From assembly GCA_028583415.1 (NCBI GenBank), contig CM053267.1:47471390-47535389 (forward strand): a DNA stretch of 64,000 nucleotides. Reading direction: 5' to 3'. The notes beneath the pieces were generated by a model, which worked only from the letters and a program-made list of their open reading frames with translations, was not told the origin of the DNA and ran no database searches. This DNA comes from Protea cynaroides. Lineage: Eukaryota; Streptophyta; Magnoliopsida; Proteales; Proteaceae. Below, piece after piece: positions 57,301 through 60,382 of this stretch. The position numbers and the translations under genes were made by a program. Every line of letters starts with the position of its first letter. The first letter of the stretch is position 1.

Positions 57301-59492
57301 TTCCATTTTGTTCGAGATGTTGTCATGCGTTCGCTCCAGCTCACAGCTTGGTGACATGTTTACAAAAGCTCTGTTTAAGGACACTTTTATTCTCTAGTGT
57401 TTCAAGCTGGGTCTCGATGACATATATACTCCAGCTTGAGGGGGAGTGCTAAGATTTATTTCTAGTTGTCTCCTAGAGTTGTCTAAGTGTCACTCATATG
57501 GTTATATTTAGAATATTTAATCTTTCCTTTCTTTGTGTTATGATGACTAAGTCTTAGTTGTGTCTTAATAGTACATTGGCTGTATATGGACTGTATATGG
57601 ACAGCTGTATATTGACTATAAATGGACAGCTGTATATGGACTGTCATTAGTTGTACATGGGCTGCCTAATTGATTATAAATAGTAGAGGGATAGGGGGAG
57701 ATAATCACCATCAATTTCTCCCCCTCTCAATGATTTCTCTCCTTTCTATTGGTCTCTTTCTCTAGTTTTCTCTTTTATTTACATTGTTACACTTTTCAAC
57801 AGAATAGAATAATTGCTTCACCTTACATGCCCAATGAGTACAAAACATACAAAAACAACAAAAAGATGCCTTCTTAAGCAAGGTGGCAAAGCAAGTCTGC
57901 CAGAGGACAATGAGTTAAATAAATTTGTTACAAAAAAAACCATTAATTTTCAGTTTTTATGTCCAAATCAAGCTCATTCACCTCAAAGAAGAAATAAAAA
58001 TAGATCACTTATGAAAGGAACCTAAAATTGCATACACACGTTGACTGCCTCCTGGCCTTACTCAATTTAAAAACAGGATAAGAATTCCCATGCCAATAAT
58101 TGTAAGGTATAGTTTCTTACCACAAAGAAAGAAAAGAATCAAAGATTCAAACCAACTGACAGTATATCACAAAGGACATTTGAGTATGCCTACAGTTAAG
58201 AGATATCTGAAAGTTTTTTCATGTTTAAGACATACCTGAATGTTGGGAGCTAATAAACTTGGCTGATCAGTGAAAAAAAGAACCATTCTTCCAATTTCTT
58301 GTTTCAATAATATTCTCCTCTCACGATGTATGGCATCACAAGATATTAATGCTTGTTCATGCACCTCACTGCAATTCTCAACCAGACATCACATATAACA
58401 TACCCAACCACTGAGACATGTATAAAGCCAAAAAAAAAAAAAAAAAAAAACTTTATTTTTACTTTCCTTGAACAATTAAGTCCACTGCATTTACTTTAAG
58501 TGTCACTGTGATGTCAATGGATAAACTATAGACATCATACAAAGAGACTGACTCAGATACATCATCATAGAAACAGTAGAACTAATCCAGGGCACCCATA
58601 ACTTGCCATATTTAGAGGACCATGAGTTCCACATGGATGATGTGTACCATGGATTAGCATTAGAAGATTCTGTTTTGTTATAGTTTATTTTGGAACTTTA
58701 TTATATTTTTGTTTTCTTTTTGTTACATATTATACTAATTTCTAAACATTCAATATTTCGTAAGAGAAGATATGGAGATCATATAAGCATATTGACTTTA
58801 GGCCTGAGAAATCTCTGGAACCCACAATGGCAACCACTCTTCTTTACATGAGATGAGACACATCCTATGAAGGGTCCTCCAGGATATTCCTATGGGATGA
58901 CATGGCAAAGGGCTCAAGATCTTCCTTTTGGGAAAACTTAAGTGTTTCCTAAAAGCCTAAAAGTAATTAAAATGTAGTATTCCAAATAAAAATAAATCAA
59001 TTCACCTTTTTGGCATGCAGAGTAGCAAAACAAACTAACTTCAAGCAAAAAATTTAAATAAACAAAAAAACTGGAAAGGATTTTTTCTCCTCTCATAGTC
59101 CATATCATTGCTTCATCTTTACTTATGGGAATTATCTAAAGGGTTTCATTCCTAAGACCTAATGATGTAGAAGTTTCAAGGTCATACCATAACATTTTCT
59201 TAACCTGCTTTGCAACACTATACTCCAGATCCGCTTCTTTTTGCTTTGCACGTCCAGATTTTGCCATTTTCTTTGATTCTATAACATGTGGTAGAACATA
59301 CAATTGATAATCATCATGCAATAGTGCATACTGCATGTTTTTAAAATTATAGACATGATCAGCCAACCAAAACATAACTACAATCAGTTCTTTTTTTTCA
59401 GAAAAATAAGAAATATAATCTTTAGCAGGAAATTAGATAAAATTCACCTCATCCCTGAACAAAGTCAGAATTAAGTTTTCCTTCAGTACAAC
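2372..59492 (-). CDS. NAP1: NAP1/NCKAP1 subunit of the SCAR/WAVE complex (partial gene, 14 internal exons)
   Basis: This is the only intact gene. Fourteen exons on the minus strand, listed below, join with GT-AG introns and matching phases into 2,609 coding bases (about 870 codons) without a stop. The protein follows plant NAP1 (GNARLED/NAP125) along its whole length, for example FRKDWLSILMIVTSSRSS, FRNTMFGPEGRPQHCCAWL and RIFGGYGVDRLDRMM. NAP1 pairs with SRA1/PIROGI to hold SCAR, ABI and BRICK1 in the complex that relays ROP GTPase signals to ARP2/3, and mutants have distorted trichomes and altered pavement cells. Arabidopsis NAP1 is about 1,400 residues, so roughly 400 N-terminal and 100-150 C-terminal residues lie outside the window, as do promoter, start and stop. 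The span here exceeds 57 kb; almost all intron length is transposons. No frameshift or stop was found, so the locus looks functional. Confidence 0.95.
3156..4147 (-). CDS. NAP1: NAP1 large exon (992 bp)
   Basis: The longest exon, about 330 codons, runs from YMRECILGNF to NNIHCLAR. Acceptor CTCTGCAG and donor GTGAGCT flank it. It contains LIRRHMSIVQLAEQHISMDLT, TEAFSGPVSSLHFF, CNWYVENIVKDVSGAGILF and FGGYGVDRLDRMM, all NAP1 signatures. A few positions differ from better-known plant copies, for example KCFRSTRPVGAYFADS, as expected from normal divergence. An open frame runs past both splice sites into the introns, so exon ends were placed by splice consensus and family alignment. Confidence 0.95.
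5253..5575 (-). mobile_element. Probable TRIM (degraded small LTR retrotransposon)
   Basis: Two related blocks, about 5258-5325 and 5535-5575, share ACAACYGCTTATYCTAAA and a following CTATTAAG word. On the minus strand the right block is followed by TGGTATTAGAGCCAGG, which resembles a primer-binding site for initiator tRNA-Met. The left block is preceded by a purine-rich GGGGAGT and starts TGTTAGTATG. That is the layout LTR, PBS, about 200 bp of non-coding DNA, polypurine tract, LTR. The 5' LTR looks truncated and no clean target duplication is visible. Confidence 0.55.
6136..6211. repeat. Exact 35-bp tandem duplication
   Basis: Units at 6136-6170 and 6177-6211 are identical (from AATTTCAAAAACTTATGG to AACTAGATG), separated by CAAAAG. 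The identity points to a recent duplication. Confidence 0.85.
6443..6564. mobile_element. Short hAT-like MITE with GCCTAGGC-type interior
   Basis: A 122-bp element with ends TAGTTATCA / TGATAACTA in inverted orientation and flanks ACTATTAT / ACCATTAT (7 of 8 bases equal), which fits an 8-bp target duplication. The interior has GACAAGGCGACCCAAGGC and GACGCCTAGGTGACGC. The same terminal text reappears inverted at 46780-46830 and, diverged, at 39640-39663 and 40729-40760. No coding capacity. Confidence 0.65.
6858..6954 (-). CDS. NAP1: NAP1 exon
   Basis: 97 bp encoding LEAAMQRLTNLCSVLNDMEP to VFVLRE. The first base completes the Met codon begun in the 137-bp exon. Acceptor TGACAG, donor GTGAGA. 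Confidence 0.95.
7063..7199 (-). CDS. NAP1: NAP1 exon
   Basis: 137 bp encoding LLPEQAAIHMNYATKA to FPENSGSIK, plus two bases of a split Met codon. Acceptor TTTCAG, donor GTGAGC. The segment after MNYATKA is a linker that varies between species, so identity rests on LLPEQAA and LPGHESFPEN. Confidence 0.93.
7318..7443 (-). CDS. NAP1: NAP1 exon
   Basis: 126 bp, exactly 42 codons, phase 0 at both ends: TKIGRDAVLYVESLIESLMGG to EGGFGSLEIQ. Acceptor GGTGCAG, donor GTCGTT. Confidence 0.95.
9253..9560 (-). mobile_element. Copia LTR fragment, same family as 57447-57791
   Basis: Read on the minus strand it matches the 3' part of the LTR at 57447-57791: a repeated CAGCTGTATATGGACTG motif, GGGCTGCCTAATTGAT, the pyrimidine-rich AGGGGGAGATAATCAC block and the end TGTTACA. 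The 5' part diverges beyond about 9556. No internal domain or target duplication is visible, so it is a truncated or solo LTR. Confidence 0.7.
9410..9480. repeat. Subrepeats of CCATATACAGCTGT in LTR
   Basis: Four to five variants of a 19-20 bp unit (CAGTCCATATACAGCTGTC) occur in tandem. The related LTR at 57570-57650 has the same unit in opposite orientation with fewer copies, so copy number has changed between LTRs. Confidence 0.7.
9920..11070 (+). pseudogene. LINE ORF1 remnant (DUF4283 and zinc knuckle)
   Basis: Pieces read WSNTLVGPFVGRRLLFQLVEKS, FRFANEDDKLSVLEKGIWYFAGKPLAVRQ and YDWKPPICLSCKAFGHATGA in different frames. That is the plant L1 ORF1 pattern of a DUF4283-like RNA-binding domain followed by a CCHC knuckle. 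The last Cys of the knuckle appears replaced by Tyr. A long proline- and serine-rich tail follows to about 11070. Frames change several times, so no intact ORF1 protein is possible. Confidence 0.8.
11640..12226 (+). pseudogene. LINE AP-endonuclease, 5' part
   Basis: Fragments RETRVKMANANGIAKFVALGW, LWVLWDSSKISCSMIPMTDQLIRF and CMLDRALVND follow the order of the L1 endonuclease. The domain is interrupted at 12226 by the solo LTR and resumes at 15126 with NWLSSFSFSEVCFETVGISDHWPI, which contains the conserved SDH motif. Several frameshifts and an early stop at 11943 break it. Confidence 0.8.
12227..15125 (+). mobile_element. Solo LTR (2,899 bp), probably Ty3/gypsy
   Basis: It starts TGTGAGACCCGCATCC, ends GGGCTGTGACA, and is flanked on both sides by AACTG (12222-12226 and 15126-15130), a perfect 5-bp target duplication inside the LINE endonuclease. 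No internal domains remain, so it is a solo LTR left by LTR-LTR recombination. The length, the TGTGAGACCC start and the paired GAGCT/GAGCTCA words near 14554-14575 fit long-LTR chromovirus-type gypsy elements (Del/Tekay style). A second solo LTR with the same features is at 32359-36443. Strand follows the resemblance to that second LTR and is inferred. Confidence 0.85.
13796..14155. repeat. Three dispersed copies of a 30-bp GATCCATGGGAGTGGTGA unit
   Basis: Inside the solo LTR, GGTGATCCATGGGAGTGGTG recurs near 13799, 14034 and 14113, each followed by a GGGATC or GGGGAC word. A second unit, GCAACCATGTATGATGG, occurs twice (about 13887 and 13949). These are internal LTR duplications. Confidence 0.75.
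15531..17000 (+). pseudogene. LINE reverse transcriptase remnant
   Basis: Recognisable parts are DRNTNFFHKSIKGSQNRNHIS, EEEILKAIKSIKSQKTSGPDGF, PKEGACPITDFRLISPCNTIYK (about 16015-16080) and FADDIMIFSK (about 16569-16598), which is the catalytic YxDD-type motif of non-LTR RT. Later text includes YLGLPLITSKLLAHHC. Frames switch at least four times and stops occur throughout. A poly-T run interrupts the text near 17000. Confidence 0.85.
17040..18010 (+). pseudogene. LINE zf-RVT / C-terminal region
   Basis: The text covers the segment after the RT: a SLMSGFF-like region, DDVGSALLWLDNWHPHG-type sequence near 17305-17350, then the zf-RVT block with WKALSSSLPIGSLLRDRGI (about 17680-17730) and FAVIVYHIWFERNLQRW near 17945-17990. 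The same block occurs in the two truncated LINEs at 28.4-30.4 and 52.2-53.4 kb. Broken by many stops. Confidence 0.8.
18360..18550 (+). other. LTR-like pyrimidine-rich segment
   Basis: TATAAAAGG (18350) is followed by AGAGGGGGAGAGAGACC and a long C/T tract with CTCCTCTTCTTCTCC. That resembles the downstream part of a plant LTR around its transcription start. It lies just outside the LINE target duplication, so the LINE inserted in or near an LTR. Borders cannot be placed. Confidence 0.4.
19294..19404 (-). CDS. NAP1: NAP1 exon
   Basis: 111 bp, 37 codons, phase 0 on both sides: VFRNTMFGPEGRPQHCCAWL to TLVPEE. Acceptor ATCAG, donor GTACTG. It contains the cysteine pair and GPEGRPQ text that are nearly invariant in plant NAP1. 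Confidence 0.96.
19541..19622 (-). CDS. NAP1: NAP1 exon
   Basis: 82 bp encoding CVNELESQLSRHGSLKKLYF to HPHLTA. The first base completes a split Arg codon. The donor is GTAGGTG: using the first GT keeps phase 0 and yields LTAVFRN across the junction, as in the family, while the second GT four bases later would shift the frame. Confidence 0.93.
19981..20126 (-). CDS. NAP1: NAP1 exon
   Basis: 146 bp encoding DFRKDWLSILMIVTSSRSS to NAAFNWS plus two bases. Acceptor TTTAAG, donor GTGCTT. The stretch INIRHLEKATISTGKEGLLS is a family signature. Confidence 0.96.
20592..20901 (+). mobile_element. TRIM, 310 bp, with 104/105-bp LTRs
   Basis: Direct repeats 20592-20695 and 20797-20901 both start TGTTGGGAATAATCC and end TAACA. 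Directly after the left repeat is TGATATCAAAGCTTCAGG, a primer-binding-site-like sequence; directly before the right one is GTGAGGGGGAG, a polypurine tract. Flanks ATAAG and ATATG agree in 4 of 5 bases. There is no coding sequence, and I do not see the 5S rRNA-like block of Cassandra TRIMs. It sits within what looks like the 3' LTR of the minus-strand copia. Confidence 0.85.
21150..21722 (-). pseudogene. Copia RNase H remnant
   Basis: Reads VGYSDADWAGG, TTRYYTFVGGNLVTWKRKKQ and TTIARSSAEAKYRVMAHIAAKLMW, then after a frame change MFCDNQEAIYIASNLVFHER and IETNCHFARD. These are the copia RNase H motifs in order, with the catalytic DADW aspartates present. Frameshifts near 21390 and 21230 inactivate it. 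Confidence 0.85.
22600..22960 (-). pseudogene. RT stub joined to RNase H tail
   Basis: The RT segment LDVKNAFLHGYLIEKVYMVQP is followed directly by GNQVAIHSVSNLVFHERTKH, HIEVDCHFIREKLLQE and DIYAPA with stop. The junction removes the middle of RT and the first half of RNase H. Copy 1 at 1480-1902 has the same two pieces in the same order. Confidence 0.8.
23078..23290. repeat. GAGCATATTTGCTC array in copia leader
   Basis: At least four copies of a unit of about 55 bp with core GAGCAAATATGCTCCT (as read on the plus strand) and CGAACACGAACACGAG. It parallels the shorter array at 1178-1345. Confidence 0.75.
25264..25720 (-). pseudogene. Copia integrase remnant
   Basis: The text shows RIPNRLGFPYFVSFVDDHSKMTWIYF, then NNALEYTQ and TPQQNGLAKCKNRHLLEVARSLM. 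In the family these two motifs normally read DNALEY and TPQQNGVAERKNRH; here the catalytic Asp is Asn and the catalytic Glu is Lys. The 5' end is cut by the junction at 25720. Confidence 0.8.
26438..27547. mobile_element. hAT-like non-autonomous element, GTATCGGCCGATAC subgroup
   Basis: 1,110 bp. Left end CAAGGATTAAAGTATTG, right end (reverse complement) CATGGTTTCAAGTATTG, 14 of 17 equal. Flanks GTTTTGTG and GTTCTGTG, 7 of 8 equal, lie in the copia RNase H text, so the insertion point is exact. Both ends are rich in short GTATCG, CGATAC and GATACG words (26470-26530 and 27295-27530). The middle is AT-rich with a 120-bp tandem duplication. The 8-bp duplication and CANGG start fit hAT. No transposase. 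Confidence 0.85.
26577..26815. repeat. 120-bp tandem duplication inside hAT-like element
   Basis: Two diverged units beginning GATAGAAAACAGATTTAG (26577) and GATATAAAACAGATTTAG (26697), each ending in ATTATATTTCTA and TTTTTCC. Confidence 0.8.
28105..28422 (+). mobile_element. RTE-type LINE, 5' end (first half)
   Basis: The leader GGTCCCAAGCCCAGATAAAG with GGAGGAGGGTTGG is the usual start of plant RTE elements. The coding part begins TLTSWNIGS (about 28394-28422), the start of the AP endonuclease. It is cut by an L1 LINE at 28423 and resumes at about 30409 with LIDVMWRKRKNIACIQETRI, the next endonuclease block. The element fades after about 30500, so only the N-terminal endonuclease is left. 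Confidence 0.7.
28423..30417 (-). mobile_element. 5'-truncated L1 LINE, minus strand
   Basis: Poly-T at 28423-28433 is the A-tail in reverse. Minus-strand text includes AKLAFTVIVYHVWFKRNLKQWG (28830-28740), HKQMALPFVRCLIDDGSSTLLWLDNW (30216-30140) and YGRDKLATVSSIISEGGW, all from the post-RT and zf-RVT part of L1. It is inserted into the RTE endonuclease and carries a hAT-like element at 29068-29811. Only the 3' third is present. Confidence 0.8.
29068..29811. mobile_element. hAT-like non-autonomous element, TTTCGGCC subgroup
   Basis: 744 bp. Left end CAAGGATCGTAATTTCGG; right end (reverse complement) CATGGTTCAAAAATTCGG. Flanks GATGTGAC and GATGTGAT, 7 of 8 equal, within the minus-strand LINE. 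TTTCGG, GGCCGAAA and ATTTCGGCC words crowd both ends (29080-29160 and 29640-29800). Between them is an AT-rich core with repeated TTTTAGTCCCACA words. No coding sequence. Confidence 0.85.
30409..30500 (+). mobile_element. RTE-type LINE, second half
   Basis: Continuation of the RTE endonuclease after the L1 insertion: LIDVMWRKRKNIACIQETR at about 30432-30488. A stop follows and similarity ends. Confidence 0.6.
30755..30892. mobile_element. hAT-like element end, CTCGGCGAG subgroup (left end missing)
   Basis: Right end (reverse complement) CAAGGTTTGAAATCTCAGG matches the 49.4-50.5 kb element. Inside are GTCTCGCCGAGATCTAGACC and two tandem copies of GATCTAGACCAAGATCTC with TCTCGGATCTCGACTTCATT. 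I could not find the matching left end or an ATGAAGAC duplicate, so this is a fragment. Confidence 0.6.
31149..31342 (-). CDS. NAP1: NAP1 exon
   Basis: 194 bp. Two bases complete an Ala codon, then IRGYALSYLSSCASRIRFLL to ISPITCDLS. Acceptor TCTGCAG, donor GTAAGTAC. TPGMVALDLD is a family signature. Confidence 0.96.
33060..33200. repeat. Polypurine GAA/GAAGGA tract
   Basis: About 140 bases of almost only A and G on the plus strand (GAGAAGAAAGAGAGAAG, GAAGGAGAAGGAG). In long gypsy LTRs such tracts lie near the transcription start; here it follows TATATATAGGG at about 33014. Confidence 0.85.
34426..35100. mobile_element. hAT-like element, GTATCGGCCGATAC subgroup (right end not found)
   Basis: Left end CAAGGTGTCAAGTATCGACACG matches the right end of the 26.4-kb element in inverted orientation. 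It is followed by GTGCGTATCGGCCGATAC and many CGATAC / GTATCGG words to 34625. Then come poly-A and a GAAGAAG / CCGCCGCC-rich tract (34690-35040). The right end is not identified, so the end coordinate is only where compositional oddity stops. Confidence 0.55.
34690..35040. repeat. Low-complexity GAAGAAG and GCCGCC tract
   Basis: Alternating GAAGAAGAAAA and CCACCGCCG / GCAGCAGCC triplet runs. Open frames of over 100 codons on the minus strand are serine, phenylalanine and glycine runs made by these triplets and are not genes. Confidence 0.85.
38729..38810. repeat. (GT)n(GA)n microsatellite
   Basis: About 38 bases of GT followed by about 45 bases of GA with a few interruptions. Confidence 0.95.
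39590..39663. mobile_element. hAT-like element end, GCCTAGGC subgroup
   Basis: Right end (reverse complement) CATAGTTGTCAAGGCATCACC. Just inside are GGGCGCCTAGACAACTAGGC, CCAGTTGCCTAGG and TCGTTTAGGTGATGCC. A candidate left end, CATACTTGTAAGGTGGTGG with GGCGCCTAGG (38836-38873), is 0.8 kb away, but the flanks do not match, so the two may not be one element. Confidence 0.5.
40425..40552 (-). mobile_element. SINE, Au-like
   Basis: On the minus strand: GTGTCCCAGTGCACGAGGC, then CCCGCTACTGCAGGGTCTGG, ATGTACGCAGCCTTACCCC and GGAGAGGTTGCTTCCATG. This is the typical tRNA-derived Au SINE pattern found across flowering plants. The 3' end and target duplication are not clear; similarity seems to run on to about 40370. 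Confidence 0.7.
40985..41392 (-). repeat. 3' LTR of the copia (408 bp)
   Basis: Contains a (GA)n run at 41049-41094 that is longer than in the 5' LTR, which explains the length difference. The region GGTCCCATAGGTCTATGGG is shared by all three LTRs. Confidence 0.93.
41395..43373 (-). pseudogene. Copia reverse transcriptase and RNase H
   Basis: A long open stretch (595 codons) reads KCRWVYTVKHYSDGSVERLKA, VDYFETFSPVARLNSVRVL, YQIDVKNVFLYGD, IYGLKQSPHTWFDKF, then YVDDIIITG (the RT catalytic pair), MKDLGLLHYFLGIEV, YLTVTRPDLSYVVGVVSQFM and the RNase H blocks GFSDADWAGADGD, KKQTTVSKSSVESEYRAMA and MCDNQATIY. It stops after NPVFH at 41586; beyond the stop the RNase H tail (HIEVDCHFVHDE, then DLYTPA near 41400) continues. 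RT active-site residues are intact; the element is nevertheless broken. Confidence 0.93.
43445..45061 (-). pseudogene. Copia gag C-terminus, protease and integrase
   Basis: 538 codons. Order: GRG-rich basic stretch, zinc knuckle CTHCHKINHMVENY in which the fourth ligand (normally Cys) is Tyr, protease WIIDSGATCHMTG (DSG intact), GAG-pre-integrase HHRLGHLSLFKLK, integrase with HSDVWGP and VDDYSRMTW. The second catalytic Asp is Asn (residue 438, HTNNALEY) and the Glu is Lys (residue 474, TPQQNGVAKCKNR). The gag N-terminus continues in another frame up to about 45540 (MTDPKPIEAQ). Confidence 0.9.
45545..46000 (-). mobile_element. Solo LTR of the same copia family, nested in the leader
   Basis: 456 bp, TGTAACA to CGTAACA as read on plus, flanked by ATCAT (45540-45544) and ATCAT (46001-46005), a perfect 5-bp duplication. 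It shares the GA-rich block and the CCCATGGGTCTATGGGCC block with the outer LTRs, and has a duplicated CTAGATATCGCTGGCG word. So a sister element inserted into this one and then recombined out. Confidence 0.93.
46401..46769 (-). repeat. 5' LTR of the copia (369 bp)
   Basis: Starts (minus) TGTTACGAAG at 46769 and ends ATGTTACA at 46401, followed by TGGTATCAGAGC. Contains (GA)n at 46464-46496 and a TATAAATACAAGG promoter-like word near 46563. Confidence 0.93.
46831..47581. other. Intronic DNA without recognised feature
   Basis: AT-rich with a direct CTTCTTACTTCATCTAAC word and short open frames on both strands that resemble nothing. It ends at the donor of the 79-bp NAP1 exon. Confidence 0.5.
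47582..47660 (-). CDS. NAP1: NAP1 exon (79 bp)
   Basis: Encodes DPNDPTIGFLLDGMDRLCCL to VRKYIA plus one base of the next Ala codon. Acceptor TTTGCAG, donor GTTAGT. It contains only a short frame and was found by reading between its neighbours. Confidence 0.95.
47756..47866 (-). CDS. NAP1: NAP1 exon (111 bp)
   Basis: 37 codons, MVFSALALAQSEVIWYFQHV to RMVPVEI, phase 0 at both ends. Acceptor TTTGCAG, donor GTAAGTC. The 95-bp intron to the next exon is the shortest here. Confidence 0.95.
48836..49028 (+). mobile_element. L1 LINE reverse transcriptase fragment
   Basis: Reads LRSLSDYSLGTLFIRYLGLSL and, in a second frame, TRLLAHHCSLILDRLRKRLQL, the same block as YLGLPLITSKLLAHHC in the LINE at 9.6-18.3 kb. 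It is cut at 49029 by an LTR. Confidence 0.65.
49419..50451. mobile_element. hAT-like non-autonomous element, CTCGGCGAG subgroup, perfect 8-bp duplication
   Basis: 1,033 bp. Left end CATGGAATAAAATCTCGG, right end (reverse complement) CAAGGTTTAAAATCTCGG. Flanks are ATATACAC on both sides, inside an LTR. CTCGGCGAG, CTCGCC and GCCGAGA words crowd both ends (49430-49640, 50365-50440), including a GTTTCGGAGGAGGCCGAG hairpin. The middle has a frame at about 49899-50120 reading SWENYVAQLENNLRRQ, then after one stop EHCGIEDYRHMGTMGSF, which could be a transposase tail remnant but is not identified. Confidence 0.88.
50880..51215. repeat. CACGTGATGCAACC repeats and CTACTACTA triplets
   Basis: Five to six copies of GCACGTGATGCAACCT, or close variants, with CCTACTAC spacers, ending in ACTACTACTGCAGCTACTAC triplets. 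Similar text is at 36.9-37.2 and 55.2-55.4 kb. Confidence 0.75.
52230..53447 (-). mobile_element. 5'-truncated L1 LINE, minus strand
   Basis: Poly-T at 52230-52240 marks the reversed A-tail. Flanks GTTTAAACGA (about 52220-52229) and GTTTAATCGA (about 53448-53457) agree in 9 of 10. Text on the minus strand: FLGLMWFGLQRHSFILWRALTHSLPTGALL, CDLCWASGENINHLFFECPFSKRIW (zf-RVT, Cys-Cys-His-Cys visible), SFIDDGTSTLLWHDKWHPRGV and VMQSSYLYWIGIFGLLL. It covers only the region after the RT. Confidence 0.85.
54340..54366. repeat. (AT)n microsatellite
   Basis: About 27 bases of alternating A and T. Confidence 0.95.
54635..54800 (+). repeat. TTGGTTCACAGTAACCTATACTG array
   Basis: About five tandem variants of a 35-40 bp unit with TTGCTGCTTGGTTCACAATA and ACCTATACTGTG, near the 3' end of the LTR element's interior. 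It continues in diverged form at 55247-55420 outside that element, so host and insert are related. Confidence 0.75.
55791..56633. mobile_element. Composite insert: unknown 0.6-kb segment plus CTCGGCGAG-type hAT-like end
   Basis: It interrupts the copia frame exactly between VVQ and SPKGV. The right 260 bp is of the CTCGGCGAG subgroup: end (reverse complement) CATAGTTTAAAATCTCGCCG and three copies of an AACACAAAATATCCCGAGATC word. The left 580 bp has higher GC and text unlike the surrounding repeats. Flanks GTTCAAAA and GTTTGAAG agree in 5 of 8. The left end CATGCCCGGCCC has only CATG in common with the family. Confidence 0.55.
57447..57791 (+). repeat. Copia 3' LTR (345 bp)
   Basis: Starts TGCTAAGATTTATTTC after GAGGGGGAG and ends CATTGTTACA. 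It has the CAGCTGTATATGGACTG subrepeats and a TATAAATAGTAGAGGG promoter-like word (57676). Matches the fragment at 9253-9560. Confidence 0.85.
58236..58368 (-). CDS. NAP1: NAP1 exon
   Basis: 133 bp: one base of a split Cys codon, then EVHEQALISCDAIHRERRIL to LLAPNIQ. Acceptor ATTGCAG, donor GTATGTC. Confidence 0.96.
59188..59330 (-). CDS. NAP1: NAP1 exon
   Basis: 143 bp: YALLHDDYQLYVLPHVIESK through KEADLEYSVAKQVKKML plus two bases. Acceptor CATGCAG, donor GTATGAC. The split codon with the next exon gives Cys where some plants have Ser. Confidence 0.95.
59448..59492 (-). CDS. NAP1: NAP1 micro-exon (45 bp), first visible
   Basis: Fifteen codons, VVLKENLILTLFRDE, phase 0 on both sides, between acceptor TTTTCAG and donor GTGAAT. 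It joins YALLHDDYQL in frame, as in the family. The preceding exon, expected to end near the segment LLRVTSIDIAL, is not found between 59493 and 64000. Confidence 0.93.
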
Positions 59493-59639
59493 CTGAAAAC
59501 AAGAAATATCCTAAGTAAGAAACCAACTATGAATGATCTAAAATGTATTAACGACAGAAGGAAACAGCATTCTCAAGTAGCATTAAGTATATAACAAAAC
59601 ACTGTTCAGTAATAGAATAAGACTATAACTTGTATCAGA

Positions 59640-60019
59640 TCAGACTACCAGGAAATATAATAAGAATGAGAGAGAGAGAAATAAGAAAGAAAAAAAGGAG
59701 AAGAGACCGAGAGAAGCGAGAAGGGAAAGAGAAAATCAACTCTCTAATCGTGGGGACTTTATTTACATAAAAGATTAAGAAAAATACAATTATGCCCACA
59801 ACTTAAACTGACACTAAAGATAAAACATGACGATTAATTCCTAAACTACTCGTACCCCCCCTCTCTCTCTCTCTCTTAAGCTGGAGCATAGATATCACTC
59901 AAGGCCAGATTAGCACATCCATGAAGAAACCCATGTCTCTAAACAATGTGTAAGTAAGAAGTCCTTTACAATCCACTAATATCCCTTGTTGCAAGAGAAA
60001 GCAGGAATCAAGAGAAATC
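59640..60019 (-). mobile_element. Copia 3' end fragment (RNase H tail, PPT, LTR)
   Basis: On the minus strand 60010-59870 ends NLALSDIYAPA, the usual copia C-terminus, followed by an AAGAGAGAGAG purine tract and about 220 bp of LTR (59868 to about 59650). It abuts the next copia LTR at 60020. Very degraded. Confidence 0.6.
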
Positions 60020-60382
60020 TGAGGTAAGAAAAGGGGGAGAGAGATATCGCAAACTAGAATAGCTCCTCTCCCCCTATCGCCCTCTATTTATATAAAGGGA
60101 AAATTTCACCCACCCGGCCACCCCCCTTAAATTTCACCTTTAATTCACGCAACCCTAAACTTTGCCCATAATTTCACCCACCCCCCTCAGTTGTGAAATA
60201 TGTATCACATAGGTCTAGACTTAACAGATTGATCTGTTAAGTGATGAGGTGGCAAGGTTAAAAATTATATAATACCAAAATTGCCCTTTAATAGTATTAA
60301 TTTTTTATTTTAACCTTTATTTATTGATCATTTAAATCCCCCAACCTCCTTTCTTCCAGGAAGGAGATGAAAAACCCTAATC

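Larger units (their letters stand above)
55584..57791 (+). mobile_element. Copia fragment (RT, RNase H, 3' LTR) with composite insert
   Basis: RT: HYSVFVCRR, VVYVDEIIVYKDD (normal YVDD is altered to YVDE), FQIDKLGVLRYFLGI-type text at 55730-55780. After the insert at 55791-56633 the frame resumes as SPKGVNLSQRKYIIDLL and runs through ITKPDISYVVGVISQFMQAP, then RNase H DADWSGVDNNRQSTTGYCTF and RSSAEAEYWAMAQ, to the stop at 57161, with the tail degraded up to DDIYTPA (57420-57437). GAGGGGGAG precedes an LTR at 57447-57791. The 5' half is missing. Confidence 0.85.
47867..58235 (-). other. NAP1 giant intron (10.4 kb)
   Basis: It contains a LINE fragment (48836-49028), a large LTR element (49029 to about 55580) holding a hAT-like element, another LTR element and a LINE, then a copia fragment (55584-57791) with a composite insert. 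In 47867-48590 and 57792-58235 nothing is recognised. Confidence 0.7.
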
